Shown here: one piece after another, positions 1 to 9,267 of the stretch
Position numbering within the stretch: position 1 is the stretch's first letter
Layout: each line of letters opens with the position of its first letter
Assembly: GCF_000303155.1 (NCBI RefSeq)
Contig: NC_018719.1
Coordinates: 2,604,001-2,668,000 of the forward strand
Source of the DNA: Candidatus Nitrososphaera gargensis Ga9.2
GTDB taxonomy: Archaea; Thermoproteota; Nitrososphaeria; Nitrososphaerales; Nitrososphaeraceae
Direction of reading: 5' to 3'
DNA: 64,000 bases
Made by a program: the position numbers and the translations under genes
Notes under the pieces: model-generated
The model's database searches: none
Told to the model about the DNA's origin: nothing
What the model saw: only the letters and a program-made list of their open reading frames with translations

Positions 1-1
1 G

Positions 2-322
2 TTTGAGAACTACCTTCGTGAATTGCTGCATGAAAGCGCAGAGGTGATCATTGCGAGAATAGAGAGTGCAATCGAAGATTCTAAAAGAAGAGCTTTAACA
101 ATGTCAACGACCACTCCTCCATCTAGCAAGAGATTATCAGATACTGTTCACTTTTTGTTCTGCGACCAATGTTATTGGAGTGCCTCTTTGCTGACGACAA
201 CGTTTGAACTGAAATGCATGTCATGCAATAGCGAGCTCAAATGCGCGCTTCCTATCTCTTCAAATGAAGCGTTCAGGTATGAAATAAATAGCAAAAGAGG
301 TCTTGCGCTGTTCTTCTCGTAA
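2..322 (+). CDS. small zinc-ribbon-like protein, 5' end at window edge
   Basis: The reading frame is open to the left edge, so the start may lie outside; an internal ATG at 101 would give a 73-residue protein. The C-terminal half has two Cys-x2-Cys pairs (FCDQCYWSAS and KCMSCNS) spaced like a zinc ribbon, followed by a short tail. The part upstream of 101 looks helical and charged, so it may be coding. It is a clear relative of the 64-residue protein at 58996-59190, which shares the HFL-C-x2-C-(Y/F)-W-x-AS pattern. Function is unknown; zinc binding is inferred from the cysteines only. Confidence 0.6.
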   Translation, partial: FENYLRELLHESAEVIIARIESAIEDSKRRALTMSTTTPPSSKRLSDTVHFLFCDQCYWSASLLTTTFELKCMSCNSELKCALPISSNEAFRYEINSKRGLALFFS

Positions 323-449
323 TGCCGAGGGCTAAACTAGGTGGCAGCATTCCCGCATAGCTAGATAGTATCCGTAACAGGGTTACCCTCATCATCTGCC
401 ACAATTTTTCAGATTCCTCTTATTTATCAAACGAGCCACAGCTATACAT

Positions 450-701
450 ATGCGCAGAGAGGACCGAAAAGTCACAACTCTGATGGTGGAGAAGCCAGAT
501 ATCGAGAAAATAAAGACTGCCATAGATCAAACGCTGGGAGAGGAAACATCAGAGCTAGTCTTCAGGACATTGAAGCTTGTTTACCACATAGACGAAGACA
601 CGATCGTTTCGAATCCCGAGCTATTTAGGAAGAAAATTAAAAGGATGTTTGGAGACCAAATTGTAGAAATGATTCTTAAGGCAATCTCTGACAACGAGTA
701 G
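450..701 (+). CDS. hypothetical 83-aa helical protein
   Basis: An ATG-started frame of 83 residues, with an alternative ATG at 483 (MVEKPDIEK) that would fit a compact domain better. The protein is helical and charged, with a central TLKLVYHIDEDTI stretch, and it has no signal peptide or membrane segment. It stands alone between a zinc-ribbon gene and a response regulator. A truncated relative seems to lie at 60727-60843 on the other strand (TLKLVYNIEGEAI), so this is a small family in this genome. I do not recognise a function. Confidence 0.6.
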   Translation: MRREDRKVTTLMVEKPDIEKIKTAIDQTLGEETSELVFRTLKLVYHIDEDTIVSNPELFRKKIKRMFGDQIVEMILKAISDNE

Positions 702-788
702 CCTTCAGACAGGCGGTCAACTATAGATTGATTTTTCAAAAAGGCTTGATTAAAATATAGTTATGTATCATGGCATACCTCGTAGTTT

Positions 789-1328
789 ATGCAATGTGAA
801 AAGTTAATGACATATGATCGCCTAGCCTCCGAGAGTCTGTTTGTTGAATTTAGTCCTCTCAGGCTATCGCTGCCCCAGGTAATTTCACAAATCGTTCGAT
901 CCTTGCCGTCTTCTTCTGTCGGTTCTTCCTTGTCCGATGATAAGGATAGATCTAAACCCCGAATTTTGTATGTAGATGATGAGTCCAGAATTACACGAGT
1001 AATCAAATATGGATTGGAGCGGTATGGATTTGTTGTCGATATTTTCAACCACCCGAAATTGGCGCTATCCTCATTTCAGCAGGGTGTTTATGACCTGCTG
1101 CTCATCGATATAAGGCTGCCAGAAATCAATGGACTTGATTTATGCAATGAACTTTTGAAGGTGGATCCGAACGTCAAGGTTTGTTTCATTACTGCATACG
1201 AATTGCGGCAAGAAGAGATAAAAAACAAGGTCTTGGGTTTAGAGACAGAGTGTATTATTAAAAAGCCGGTTTCTTTTGAAACCTTGGTCAGCAAGATAAA
1301 CGAGCAGCTTCACAGGGACAACAACTGA
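789..1328 (+). CDS. response regulator, receiver domain only
   Basis: 179 residues. A receiver (CheY-like) domain occupies about residues 56-176: acidic pair D63/D64 in LYVDDES, phospho-acceptor D107 in LLIDIRLP, switch threonine T135 in FITAY and lysine in IIKKP near 158. The first 55 residues are a serine-rich extension without a recognised domain, so a later start is possible. No output domain follows, as is usual for thaumarchaeal receivers. The gene is followed in the same direction by a broken sensor kinase (1422-3238), which may have been its partner. The domain call is firm; the signal sensed is unknown. Confidence 0.85.
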   Translation: MQCEKLMTYDRLASESLFVEFSPLRLSLPQVISQIVRSLPSSSVGSSLSDDKDRSKPRILYVDDESRITRVIKYGLERYGFVVDIFNHPKLALSSFQQGVYDLLLIDIRLPEINGLDLCNELLKVDPNVKVCFITAYELRQEEIKNKVLGLETECIIKKPVSFETLVSKINEQLHRDNN

Positions 1329-1421
1329 TTGATATTTACAGAGAGTATATGTGTATATGCAAGCAAAATTTACCACGAATTATATCACAATATTTGAGTA
1401 AAAGAAGCATGGTAAAATGAT

Positions 1422-3238
1422 ATGAAGATCAGGGCAAAGCTGACTCTTGTTATCATTTCATTAATCATAGCTTCGCTAGTGATTCCATCGACTATGGCCT
1501 TGGAGTCTTTTTCACAAGGGCTTGAATCACAAATTACTCAGAACCTAGAGCAGAAAGGCATTGCAACTACAGACAAAATATCAAGGTTTATGTTTGAAAG
1601 GTATGGTATGGTGATATTAAGTTACTTACAGATCCTAGAAACAGCATAATGGCAGGTTCACGTTTTACAATCTCAGAAAATAGAATATTTGCAAACTGTT
1701 GAAGAAGCATATGGTGTCTATTCAGGGTTTTCAATTTACTACAAGAACGGAATAAAGATTGGCGATACGCATAATCTATCGCTCGGTGCCGACTACTCAA
1801 AAGAACCAGCTTTTGTAAATGCCATGAAAGGACATACCTACTACGATATAATTCCCGTTTTTCAAATGACTTTGGTCAATGTGTAATCCATTTTTCGAGT
1901 CCCCTAGTTGACAATAGTGGAAAGATAAACAGCGCATTGGTAGGGGTAATACCTATCAGCAGAATAAATGACATCATTGACGAAGCTTCACAGAACATAG
2001 AAGGCTACTATCAAGCAGATCTAGTTTCATCCGATGGGCTGGTTATTTACTCTAATCATGATAAAAAAGCGATTATGCAAAACACATTGGCTGATTTGCC
2101 AGTATTTGACAAGATTGCTTCTTCGGCCAATCCTTCAGAATCTCTGATTGACAGCTTGACAGCAGATAATAATAATGGCGGTAGTATTGCTGCTAGTAAT
2201 AACAACGCCATCTATGTTGCAGCAAGGGAGCGAGGCTTTCTGGATTACAGAGGAAACGGCTGGATTTTAATCATAGCAGTTCCTTCCGAGATTGCATTTA
2301 GCGAAGTGGTGCAGCTGCGAACTAATTTTATTATTGTGGCCACTGCGATCTTGTCCTCTTCCATAATTACAGTTATCATATTCTCCAAGGTCTTTACACA
2401 GTCGCTCATAAAGTTCAAAAATGCAGCTGCACAGATTGCTAAAGGAAACTTTGACACAAGCATCAAAATTAACAGTAATGACAAGATAGGCGAATTATCG
2501 TAGCAATTTGATAAAATGAGAAGCGATCTGAAGGATAGAGATCGATTAAAAGATGAATTTATCAATATTGCTGTCCATGAACTGAGGTCTCCGCTATAGC
2601 CAATTATCAGTTATAACGAACCGGCCCTCAAAGGGCTGATGGACAAAGACGAGGCCCTAAAGATTATTGATACAGAGTCTCAGAGATTCATCCAACTAGC
2701 AAATGATATCCTTGATGTTACCAGAATTGAAGGCGGAGCGCTAACTTATCAGATGAAAAAGTCAAAGTTGTTGACACAATCAACAGGATTGTAACATCTA
2801 CAAAAACTTCTAGTAGCCTTAGCAAAGAGGTATCCTAGAGCTGGTCAAAGACGAAAGGAGCGATGGTCTTGAAATTTATGGAGACAAGAATCGCCTAAGC
2901 CAAGTATTTATGAACATTATTGGCTATGCGGTCAAATTTACGAGAAAAGGCAGGATTAGAATTGAGATGCAAGTTCTTGGTGAACAACTCGAAATAAAAG
3001 TAAATGATACAGGAGGAGGCATCCGGATGATATAATGCCGCGGCTCTTTGGCAAGTTTGTCACAAAAAGCGTCCAGGGTGGAACAGAGCACGGCACTGGG
3101 CTAGGTTTGTTCATTAGTAAAGCGATAGTCAAAGCGCATGGGGGTGAAATTTATGCTCATAATAATAGAGAAGGCGGAGCTACCTTTACTATCCTTCTCC
3201 CTATTAGAAACGGTCAGGACGGCACAGGATTCAACTAG
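1422..3238 (+). pseudogene. decayed Cache-HAMP sensor histidine kinase
   Basis: Pieces of one membrane sensor kinase lie in order but in different frames: an N-terminal membrane segment (MKIRAKLTLVIISLIIASL), an extracellular Cache-like region, a second membrane segment and HAMP (to 2503), the H-box (NIAVHELRSPL), and the ATPase end with GTGLGLFISKAIV. Lesions seen: a 5-bp tandem duplication (ggtat at 1600-1609), base indels near 1675 and in the T run near 1860, in-frame TAG at 2501 and 2597, and more frame changes between 2770 and 3040. The TAG at 2597 sits where the related kinases here have Gln (TPVQP, TPIQP). No functional product is expected. It lies downstream of the receiver gene at 789 and converges with a broken receiver at 3250. 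Confidence 0.85.
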
Positions 3239-3249
3239 CAACTGTGACA

Positions 3250-3764
3250 TTAAAATGTCCTATTTTTCTGCAATCTTCTTATTGCTTCTAAAAGTTTTGT
3301 TATTTGGTCGTGAGTGGCGTTGACGGCCTTGAAGGCATCTGCATCAACATTTAGTTTCTTTAGCTCTTCATAGATTTCCTTGTCTTCCAGCGTATCTATC
3401 AAAGCTTCTATCTTGAATGGTTTTTGCATAAGTTCGACAGCTCGCCTCAGTTGCTTGACAGAATCAACGAGAGTGTCTTTTACATAAGCAGAAGCAAAGA
3501 TAATCCTCTGATCTGCATTGAGGTTGAGAATTTCCTTGGCAACCTCTATTCCATCCTTTTTTGGCATCCTGTAGTCTAGCAATACAGCGTCAAATGGGGA
3601 TGATGGGTTGTCAGCGGATGGAGGATACCGCGTTAGCTCTTTTTTGTATATTTCAAGACAATCCTCACCATTGTCAGTTGCAAAGACTTGGTGGCCTTAG
3701 CTTCCAACGCAACTTTGTAGGGTTTGAGGGTCTTTGGATCATCTTCTGCAATAAGGACCTTCAT
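3250..3764 (-). pseudogene. response regulator broken by one frameshift
   Basis: From the ATG at 3764 (MKVLIAEDD) the frame reads the start of a receiver domain, then needs one frame change near 3690 (after VALEA) to continue through AVLLDYRMP (phospho-acceptor Asp), FASAY and QKPF to the stop at 3250. The length, 515 nt, is not a multiple of three, in line with a single indel. A helical C-terminal tail follows the receiver domain. Its 3' end is 11 bp from that of the decayed kinase. The phospho-site is intact, so the lesion may be recent or a sequence error. Confidence 0.75.
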
Positions 3765-4088
3765 TCTTGAGGCAGATTAGTTAATTAGGTGAATATAAAT
3801 CAGACCGCAAATAGACAAGGCGCTATAGAGCTAAGAAACTATTGGCTTCAGTGTAATCAATGGGGCAAAAATATTACTGCCGAATAGTTACAACATGTCC
3901 CCTATTTGCACATTGGTAACTTTGGTGGATTCCCTGTTTGTTTCTTGTCCTCTAATTTTGGGCGATGGCCAGAATGGTAACGCTCACTTCTTGCACAAGA
4001 ACTCTTGCTGCACAGATGCAGAATCTTTCTTCTGTACCAATCTTATGCTTTCATCTTGCATACGAAAATAATAGCAGGCAATTGCATT
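3765..4088. other. intergenic stretch, no gene seen
   Basis: About 320 bases between two broken two-component genes. No coding frame of note was found. It holds a 26-base segment (3905-3930) that is closely similar to one at 61263-61290 in another intergenic region. Confidence 0.5.
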
Positions 4089-4623
4089 ATGTCTAGTTTC
4101 ATTGAAAGGATAAAAGGTGGGAGAGCGTAGCCGAGGCTGTGACCGGGTCAGCCTCGTACTATTACTCCATCTACAACAAAGAGCTGATCGCCAAAAACGC
4201 GATCGACATCGAGCTGACGGCCCAGAGAAGCTAAAGATCCTGTACTATCCTGACGACATTTTCGTATATGCTGACAGGGAAAAGATGATCGAAGTGATCG
4301 CTAACCTGATCACAAACGCGATAAAGTTCACAAAGGAAGGGACGATCACGGTGGCTAGCAAAGTAGGCAGGGAGGACAATATGGTCCAAGTCACGGTAAG
4401 CGACACTGGAACCAGGATCGACCCCGAAGTAATGCCCAAGATCTTTGACAAGTTTGTGACAAAGTTGGACAGCGGCACGGGGATCGGCCTGTACATTTCA
4501 AAAAAGATAGTCGAGGTGCACGGCAGGGTCATGCAGGCTGCCAACAGGCAGGACTGCAGGGGAGCAATAGTTTCATTCAAGCTCCCGCTGACCAAGACGA
4601 GCGAATTGCCAGAGAGCAAATGA
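4089..4623 (+). pseudogene. truncated sensor histidine kinase remnant
   Basis: The 3' half encodes a HATPase domain: N-box VIANLITNAIKFT, F-box IFDKFVTK and G2 box GTGIGLYISKKIVEVHG. The G1 box reads DTGTRID, so the second glycine of DxGxG is replaced by Arg. Upstream, a short piece in another frame reads like a sensor domain (SVAEAVTGSASYYYSIYNKE) and starts from an ATG at 4089, but the membrane segment, HAMP and the whole phospho-acceptor His region are missing. The gene is therefore an internal deletion plus frameshift. No function is expected. It belongs to the same run of decayed two-component genes as 1422-3764. Confidence 0.8.
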
Positions 4624-4703
4624 ATGATAAGAAAAAAGAGAATCGCTTCCGAAAAAAGGGGGAAGCGTGTGGATGGTGATGGATGATTTATTATATTATT
4701 TTT

Positions 4704-5561
4704 TTACTGCCTGCCGTGTACATCAAACCAGCTGGCAAACGCCTGCAGATCGTCGGTGGTTGAATCAGAGAACCATATGCTTATCCCATCGACGTATGGC
4801 TTGACGTTGTTCCAGTTCTCCTTAAATGTCTCTTGCAGGGTAAGCCCCGGAGCTGCTCCCCTTGTGGTTGACAGCTGCACGGTGATTGACAGATCGGGGT
4901 TTGCACTTCGCAATTTGCTGGCTGTCTCCTTGACGTATGATAGGTAGGAAGACGGCCTGTCTTGCAGTGATTGTGCCTGTATGTGGTACATATCGACGTA
5001 TTTTGCAAATTCTGTCCCATGCTCAGTTGTCAGCGCCTTGGATGGCGACACGTTGAACAGCAGGCCGGCTGCATGCGCTGCCTCTGCAGCTTCCCTTACC
5101 GACTTTACCGGGTCGGCCAGGTCTTTGGCTGGAGAGTGCCCCTTGCCGGGCTCTAGGTCATAGTCCAGATATGTGAATCCTAGCGCTTTTGCCTTTGGCG
5201 CAAATTCCTTGATTTCTGCCAGTGAAAAGAACTCGGCACCCTTTTGCTCGGGCGGCAGCGAATGGATCATGTCGAGTTGCTCTGATGTGATAGACTTGTC
5301 AAGGCTGACGTGTATTCTCACTCTGTCTGGTGATGTACTCAGGTGCGGGTTAAAGATATCATATTGTTTCGATGTGTCTACAAATTGCAGGGCTGTTGCA
5401 ACTAACGCCTTTTCGGTTGTTGCGAAAGCTTCTTCTGTTGCTGCTCCTCCTTGGGAGATAGCAAATACTGACAACAACAGAAGCGCTGTTGTCAATGCAG
5501 AAGCTGATGCTGCTTTTGCCCTTGTTCTTGACCAATTTTCTCTATTTTTCTTCTGCAACAT
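4704..5561 (-). CDS. secreted TIM-barrel-like protein of unknown function
   Basis: 285 residues. Residues 1-45 form a Sec-type signal: basic start (KKNRENWSRTRAK), a hydrophobic core rich in Ala/Leu, and Ala-rich cleavage region. The mature part has alternating strand and helix segments, with RIHVSLD, LGFTYLDYDLEPG, LLFNVSPSKAL, DMYHIQAQSLQ, ITVQLSTTRG and DGISIWFS spaced as in a (beta/alpha)8 barrel. The acidic pair in DYDLEPG resembles the catalytic strand of several glycoside hydrolase folds, but this is only a resemblance. It stands alone. Function is not known; extracellular location is likely. Confidence 0.7.
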   Translation of the reverse strand: MLQKKNRENWSRTRAKAASASALTTALLLLSVFAISQGGAATEEAFATTEKALVATALQFVDTSKQYDIFNPHLSTSPDRVRIHVSLDKSITSEQLDMIHSLPPEQKGAEFFSLAEIKEFAPKAKALGFTYLDYDLEPGKGHSPAKDLADPVKSVREAAEAAHAAGLLFNVSPSKALTTEHGTEFAKYVDMYHIQAQSLQDRPSSYLSYVKETASKLRSANPDLSITVQLSTTRGAAPGLTLQETFKENWNNVKPYVDGISIWFSDSTTDDLQAFASWFDVHGRQ

Positions 5562-6064
5562 TCTTTCGGAGAAACTTCGAACTTGTATAATAAACTAATC
5601 AAGATATAGGCCGGAAAAAACATAATTGAAGTACATTTTTCCGCAGGAAAAAATCCATCGAATTTATGTTCTGCGGTAGTAATTTTTTCTAACGCTGGCA
5701 TCTCCTCTGCCAAGGCTATTACAAATAGAGCCTGCTGACAGCTAGCTTTTATCATGTATTTGCGCAGGCTCCCCTCTATGCGGCCCGATACCCTTTGACA
5801 CCATAATGCTCTATGTGGTCGCCATACTCACTCGGCATAGCCATGTGGACCAATTCCATTTTGGCCTATACTATCGTCAGAGGACCAACTCGGCGCAGCC
5901 AAAGCAAAACTGTCTGATACCAACCTCCACGGAATTCTGATATTGCAGGATTTATGCAATAATAGAATAATCTTTGTAATTTCTAATTGATTTACAAATA
6001 TATCATGACCTTTCATAGCATTGTGACTCATAAAGCGTAAATATTCGATTGAAGATATTAATGC
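5562..6064. other. intergenic stretch, no gene seen
   Basis: About 500 bases between a leftward secreted-protein gene and the rightward membrane-protein pair. Several short frames exist but none has protein-like composition. It should hold the promoters of both flanking genes; no clear operator was found. Confidence 0.5.
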
Positions 6065-6679
6065 ATGAGGTCTTTGCAGACTTCTTATGCAAGGCCGGCC
6101 CTTTGGGATTCTGTAAAATTAGGCGCCGCTCTTGGGGTTGGCTCTGCATGGGCGATTTTTGGACTGGTGCTGGCAGCCGGCGCCCAGCTCGGCCTGCCGC
6201 CTGGGACATTCTATGAGATGATTGGCGTGTCGCTTGGGCAAAGCGAAGAATGGCCTGCGATCTATCTAGGATTTGGGCTACACATGGTGACTGGCGCGAT
6301 AATTGGGATTGTCTACATGATGATCTCTGATAGAACAAGATACCTCAGAAGCTTTTCCACTCTGAAATGGTTCGGTACAGGACTTGCGACTGGTATAGCA
6401 GTCTGGGCTGTCCTGTTTGTTCCGCTCCACTTTATTGTGGTCCAGCCAACCCTGCAAAACATGCTCTTGATGTCGACAGATCCGGTTATGCAGCAAAGGG
6501 CGGAGAGGCTAGACCAGATGTCTGACTCTATCCTCTACGGAGCGCTTGCCATGCATTTGATTTTTGGAAGCATACTTGGCTTTCTTGCCAGAATAGCGAC
6601 ATCCTCGCGGGACGTGGTACAGGCCGAAAGGATAGGCACTGCTGCAGGAGGCGTTGCAAAATATGACGCCGCAGCTTGA
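6065..6679 (+). CDS. four-helix membrane protein, first of a tandem pair
   Basis: 204 residues with four hydrophobic helices, at about 18-40, 66-88, 105-125 and 155-175, and a charged C-terminus. Motifs shared with its downstream neighbour are LPPGTFYEMIGVSLGQSEEWP, an (F/G)LHM-x-TGAIIG helix and a WAVLFVPLHFIVVQP helix. The two proteins align over most of their length, so the pair arose by tandem duplication. A Met-rich loop (NMLLMSTDPVMQQ) lies between helices 3 and 4. No family is recognised. Both genes are probably one transcription unit. Confidence 0.75.
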   Translation: MRSLQTSYARPALWDSVKLGAALGVGSAWAIFGLVLAAGAQLGLPPGTFYEMIGVSLGQSEEWPAIYLGFGLHMVTGAIIGIVYMMISDRTRYLRSFSTLKWFGTGLATGIAVWAVLFVPLHFIVVQPTLQNMLLMSTDPVMQQRAERLDQMSDSILYGALAMHLIFGSILGFLARIATSSRDVVQAERIGTAAGGVAKYDAAA

Positions 6680-6717
6680 GGTTACTGAGTACATTTCTGG
6701 AGGCAGATTATATTAGA

Positions 6718-7326
6718 ATGAAGCATGCCCGGAAGAGCACATCGCAAAGGTTTAGGCCGCGGCTTGCCGTGACAGGCTCTGGGCTTGCGGCTGGCCTGAT
6801 ATCTTCACTTGCAATAAGCGCGCTGCTCCTGCTCGTAGAAAGGGTGTCAGAGCTTCCGGTGGGCACGTTCTATCTTGTGCTGGCTTTTGCGCTGCTGCAA
6901 ACCGAGGAGCACACGATCGGCATGGTCGCACTAGGGTTCCTAATGCACCTTGCCGCCGGCAGCGTCATTGGTCTTGCCATCTCGGTTCCATTCAGCGCGT
7001 CAAGAAGGTTGTTTGCGGCAGGCGGCAAGTACGCCCCGGCCTATGGGCTTGCAGCCGGGTTTGTCCTATGGTCTGCCCTGTTCCTCCCCATCACATATGG
7101 GATAATGCTCCCTCTCCTGAATGCCGCCGATAGCCAAGCCGTGATGATTAGGCAGAAGGTGCCGACAGGAGAGGCCTACACCGTTGCAATGGGCGAGCTG
7201 CTGGCCATGATGGATAGGGTGGTAGTCGGGGCGCTGGCCTTCAACATGTTCTACGGGCTCTTGGCAGTCACGCTATCAAGATCGCTATACGAAGCATACC
7301 TGCGCAGGAACCGAATAGTTTTGTAA
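6718..7326 (+). CDS. four-helix membrane protein, second of a tandem pair
   Basis: The ATG at 6718 is chosen because GGAGG lies about 14 bases before it; a longer frame with a TTG start would touch the upstream stop. 202 residues with four membrane helices. It shares with 6065-6679 the pattern LPVGTFYLVLAFALLQTEEH, the FLMHLAAGSVIGL helix and the WSALFLPITYGIMLP helix. The Met-rich loop is only partly kept. No catalytic or metal motif is evident. It may form a hetero-oligomer with its neighbour; that is an inference from tandem duplication. Confidence 0.75.
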   Translation: MKHARKSTSQRFRPRLAVTGSGLAAGLISSLAISALLLLVERVSELPVGTFYLVLAFALLQTEEHTIGMVALGFLMHLAAGSVIGLAISVPFSASRRLFAAGGKYAPAYGLAAGFVLWSALFLPITYGIMLPLLNAADSQAVMIRQKVPTGEAYTVAMGELLAMMDRVVVGALAFNMFYGLLAVTLSRSLYEAYLRRNRIVL

Positions 7327-7393
7327 ATCCAGTGGAGGTAACTTGGCGATAGCCATGCATGTAGTAGTAGGCAGACTTGAACGAGGAGGATGA

Positions 7394-8134
7394 TTATGTT
7401 GTGGCTGCTGCCCCAGCATCGGTAACGGTTATTTCTTCCCTGCCTTCTTCTTCCTTCTTCCTTTCTCTTCCTCCTTCTTCTTGTTCTGTGGTCGTAGCTG
7501 CTGTAGTAGCAACCTCGGCTATCCTTTTCTTCTTTCCTTCGCGCATCTGCTGTCTCATCAATCTCTTGGCAATTCTTGGGTTGTTCTTTTCAAGCCACTT
7601 TGCAAATGCTTCTTCTTCCTTCAGGTTCTTTTTCAATACATTCATCGTTTTTTTGTCTGCCTTCAGCAGTTCAAGCGCCTGCATGCCTGCTCGATACATT
7701 ATTGCTTCTGCACGCTCGATTATCAGGTCATTTACGGACTCCCACACTTCCCTTTCTCTCTCTGTCCCCACTTCATCCATTATGGTCTTTAAGAAAGGAG
7801 GTGGCTCCGGGATGGGCAGGCGGCCACTTTCGGCAGTCGGGACTGACAGGGCCGAAGAATAACCGCTGTCGGCGGTGTCAGAAGAGGAGGAAGAAGACGA
7901 CAGGATCCTGATTTGTTCTTTCAACCTCTCTTGCTGCTCTCTTGTCTGCTTCAGGTGTCGCGCAAGGCTTTTCTTTACCTCCGGGACAACACACTGAGAT
8001 ATCCTCTGCTCCAGCCTGTCAACAGCGGCATTTTCATACGATAGCGCCAAGTTGAGACCGTAAATTGCGGTAACGCTTCTGGCAAGATCAAGGCTCGAAT
8101 CGTGTTGTTCCTTCTTGCCTTCACTGCGGCTCAT
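7394..8134 (-). CDS. ferritin-like DUF892/YciE-type protein
   Basis: ATG at 8134 (MSRSEGKKEQH) is chosen over a TTG 24 bases upstream. The 246-residue product has two helical blocks. The first, AVDRLEQRISQCVVPEVKKS with HLKQTREQQERLKEQI, matches the E-x-L-x4, H-L-x-x-T-x-x-Q pattern of the DUF892 (YciE/YciF) ferritin-like family. The second, ALELLKADKKTMNVL with KEEEAFAKWLEKN, matches its second helix pair. A Ser-rich linker separates them. The tail is Arg/Lys/Glu-rich and low complexity. Family members are stress-associated; metal binding here is inferred. Leftward gene, alone. Confidence 0.65.
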   Translation of the reverse strand: MSRSEGKKEQHDSSLDLARSVTAIYGLNLALSYENAAVDRLEQRISQCVVPEVKKSLARHLKQTREQQERLKEQIRILSSSSSSSDTADSGYSSALSVPTAESGRLPIPEPPPFLKTIMDEVGTEREREVWESVNDLIIERAEAIMYRAGMQALELLKADKKTMNVLKKNLKEEEAFAKWLEKNNPRIAKRLMRQQMREGKKKRIAEVATTAATTTEQEEGGRERKKEEEGREEITVTDAGAAATT

Positions 8135-8316
8135 ATTGCTGCTTCTTTGCGCAAACAATGCTTATATGGAATTCCAGAAAGTGGAAGCCGGCAGCATAAA
8201 ACATATTGTTGTTCATGTCTCCCGCCAAATTGCCAAAATCAAAGTATGATCAACTGATAGAATATTGTATCATAATAATCATATGAATAGAGTTTTGAAA
8301 AAAGTAAGGAGGAGGA

Positions 8317-8619
8317 TCATGCGATCCTATATTGTTCAAGCTCGTTCGAGGCAAAGTCAAGATAGATTTGCGAACCGTCGAAGGCCTTGACATGCAACTT
8401 TGGTATATTGTATTCTCTGAATCGACTTGCCAGCACGATAATTGACTCTTCATCGTCTGCCGCTATGTATCCGATTGGCTGCCCATCATCTGTCCTAGCA
8501 CTTTTGTGCATTACCTTATCCCACCTCATGACTGCAGGTTCTTCCAACTTTTCTCCACCCGATAACAAATGATACGGTGGCGGCGTTCTTAACAATCGCT
8601 TAACTATGTCAATTAACAT
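8317..8619 (-). CDS. PRC-barrel/DUF2171-like small protein
   Basis: A 100-residue frame from ATG 8619, but that start codon lies inside a TTAACATGGTTAA palindrome that resembles an operator. A second ATG at 8529 (MRWDKVMHKSART) gives a 70-residue protein that begins exactly at the family's conserved segment and is therefore preferred by me. The domain reads WDKVMHK...DGQPIGYIAADD...YNIPKLHVKAFDGSQIYLD, an all-beta pattern like PRC-barrel/DUF2171 proteins. The same kind of domain occurs at 24068 and twice at 56554. Its role is unknown; the operator suggests co-regulation with the cupredoxin block. Confidence 0.65.
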   Translation of the reverse strand: MLIDIVKRLLRTPPPYHLLSGGEKLEEPAVMRWDKVMHKSARTDDGQPIGYIAADDEESIIVLASRFREYNIPKLHVKAFDGSQIYLDFASNELEQYRIA

Positions 8620-8625
8620 GGTTAA
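8600..8625 (-). promoter_or_regulatory. tandem palindromic operator candidate
   Basis: TTAACATGGTTAA at 8613-8625 (the reverse complement reads TTAACCATGTTAA) is directly joined to a weaker copy, TTAACTATGTCAA, at 8600-8612. Same element as at 8984, 9268 and 10641. It sits upstream of the conserved start (8529) of the leftward PRC-barrel-like gene. Confidence 0.6.
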
Positions 8626-8983
8626 ACCATCCTAAGTAACTCAGGCATAATTGAAGTTCCGTGTCCTCTAAAGTGCAATTCTTGATATGCAATTCGTGTT
8701 TTTGGTGTGCGTCAATTCTAGCCAACTATATTTTGTTAGCCTAAAAAATACCCATGCTGCGGTGGGAATGGTCTAGAGCGCATGCCTTTAGCCTCGGGCG
8801 AGACCTACAGGTTCAACTATTCTCCAATGAAGGGTGTGACGCTTGAATTTGCTTAGATTATTATTATCTTATGATTCTTTCAGCACACAGATTTTATGAA
8901 AATACTGGAAGCTATGGGAATTATTGACTTTGCTTATTATTATAATAATGTCGGCTGCAGCCGCCGGCGTAAAAAAGGCTGAC
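8626..8983. other. intergenic stretch between divergent genes, no gene seen
   Basis: About 360 bases between the leftward PRC-barrel-like gene and the operator at 8984. No coding frame with protein-like composition. It contains an A/T-rich TTATTATTATAATAATG run near 8935. Confidence 0.5.
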
Positions 8984-9012
8984 TTAACCAGGTTAATCAT
9001 TACGTAAATACC
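8984..9012 (+). promoter_or_regulatory. palindromic operator plus TATA-like box
   Basis: TTAACCAGGTTAA at 8984-8996 followed by TCATTACGTAAATACC. The block matches the one at 9268-9296 in 24 of 29 positions by eye. GTAAATA is a plausible TATA box, so the palindrome would sit at the BRE/TATA edge of the promoter of the small zinc protein at 9058. Confidence 0.6.
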
Positions 9013-9057
9013 ATGATCGAGTGTTTGGCTTAGCACCTGCTAAAGACAAAGTAAAAA

Positions 9058-9246
9058 ATGGTATGCCGAAATATCTGCGAAAAATATAGAGCTACCAAGA
9101 ATAAAGGAAGTAGCCCTTATGCTCAGGGCTACAAAAGATGCCAAGTATGCGATCTATTCATCAAATGGAGCGGAACCAGATGTCCATGCTGCCAGAGGAC
9201 ATTGCGAACAAAGCCGCATAATAAAGAGGCATGGTATGATGAATAA
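9058..9246 (+). CDS. small zinc-ribbon protein
   Basis: 62 residues from ATG 9058. Two Cys-x2-Cys pairs, RCQVCDLFIKW and RCPCCQRTL, are 13 residues apart, the layout of a compact zinc ribbon. The rest is basic and Lys/Tyr rich. The promoter block at 8984-9012 precedes it and an almost identical block follows it before the cupredoxin gene, so it is probably controlled together with 9315. A nucleic-acid-binding or regulatory role is possible but not shown. Confidence 0.65.
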   Translation: MVCRNICEKYRATKNKGSSPYAQGYKRCQVCDLFIKWSGTRCPCCQRTLRTKPHNKEAWYDE

Positions 9247-9267
9247 TTGATTGATTTTGGACAAGGA

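Noticed and set aside
2501-2599. Pyrrolysine use at the TAG codons
   Set aside because: No pyl genes or PYLIS-like structure seen in the window, TAG also ends intact genes, and C-to-T change is simpler.
7377-7862. Long plus-strand frame over the ferritin-like gene
   Set aside because: Low-complexity Ser/Phe-rich frame antisense to the DUF892-like gene, whose protein pattern is clearly real.
8761-8850. A tRNA near 8800 (AGGTTCAACT)
   Set aside because: No paired T stem or acceptor around it.
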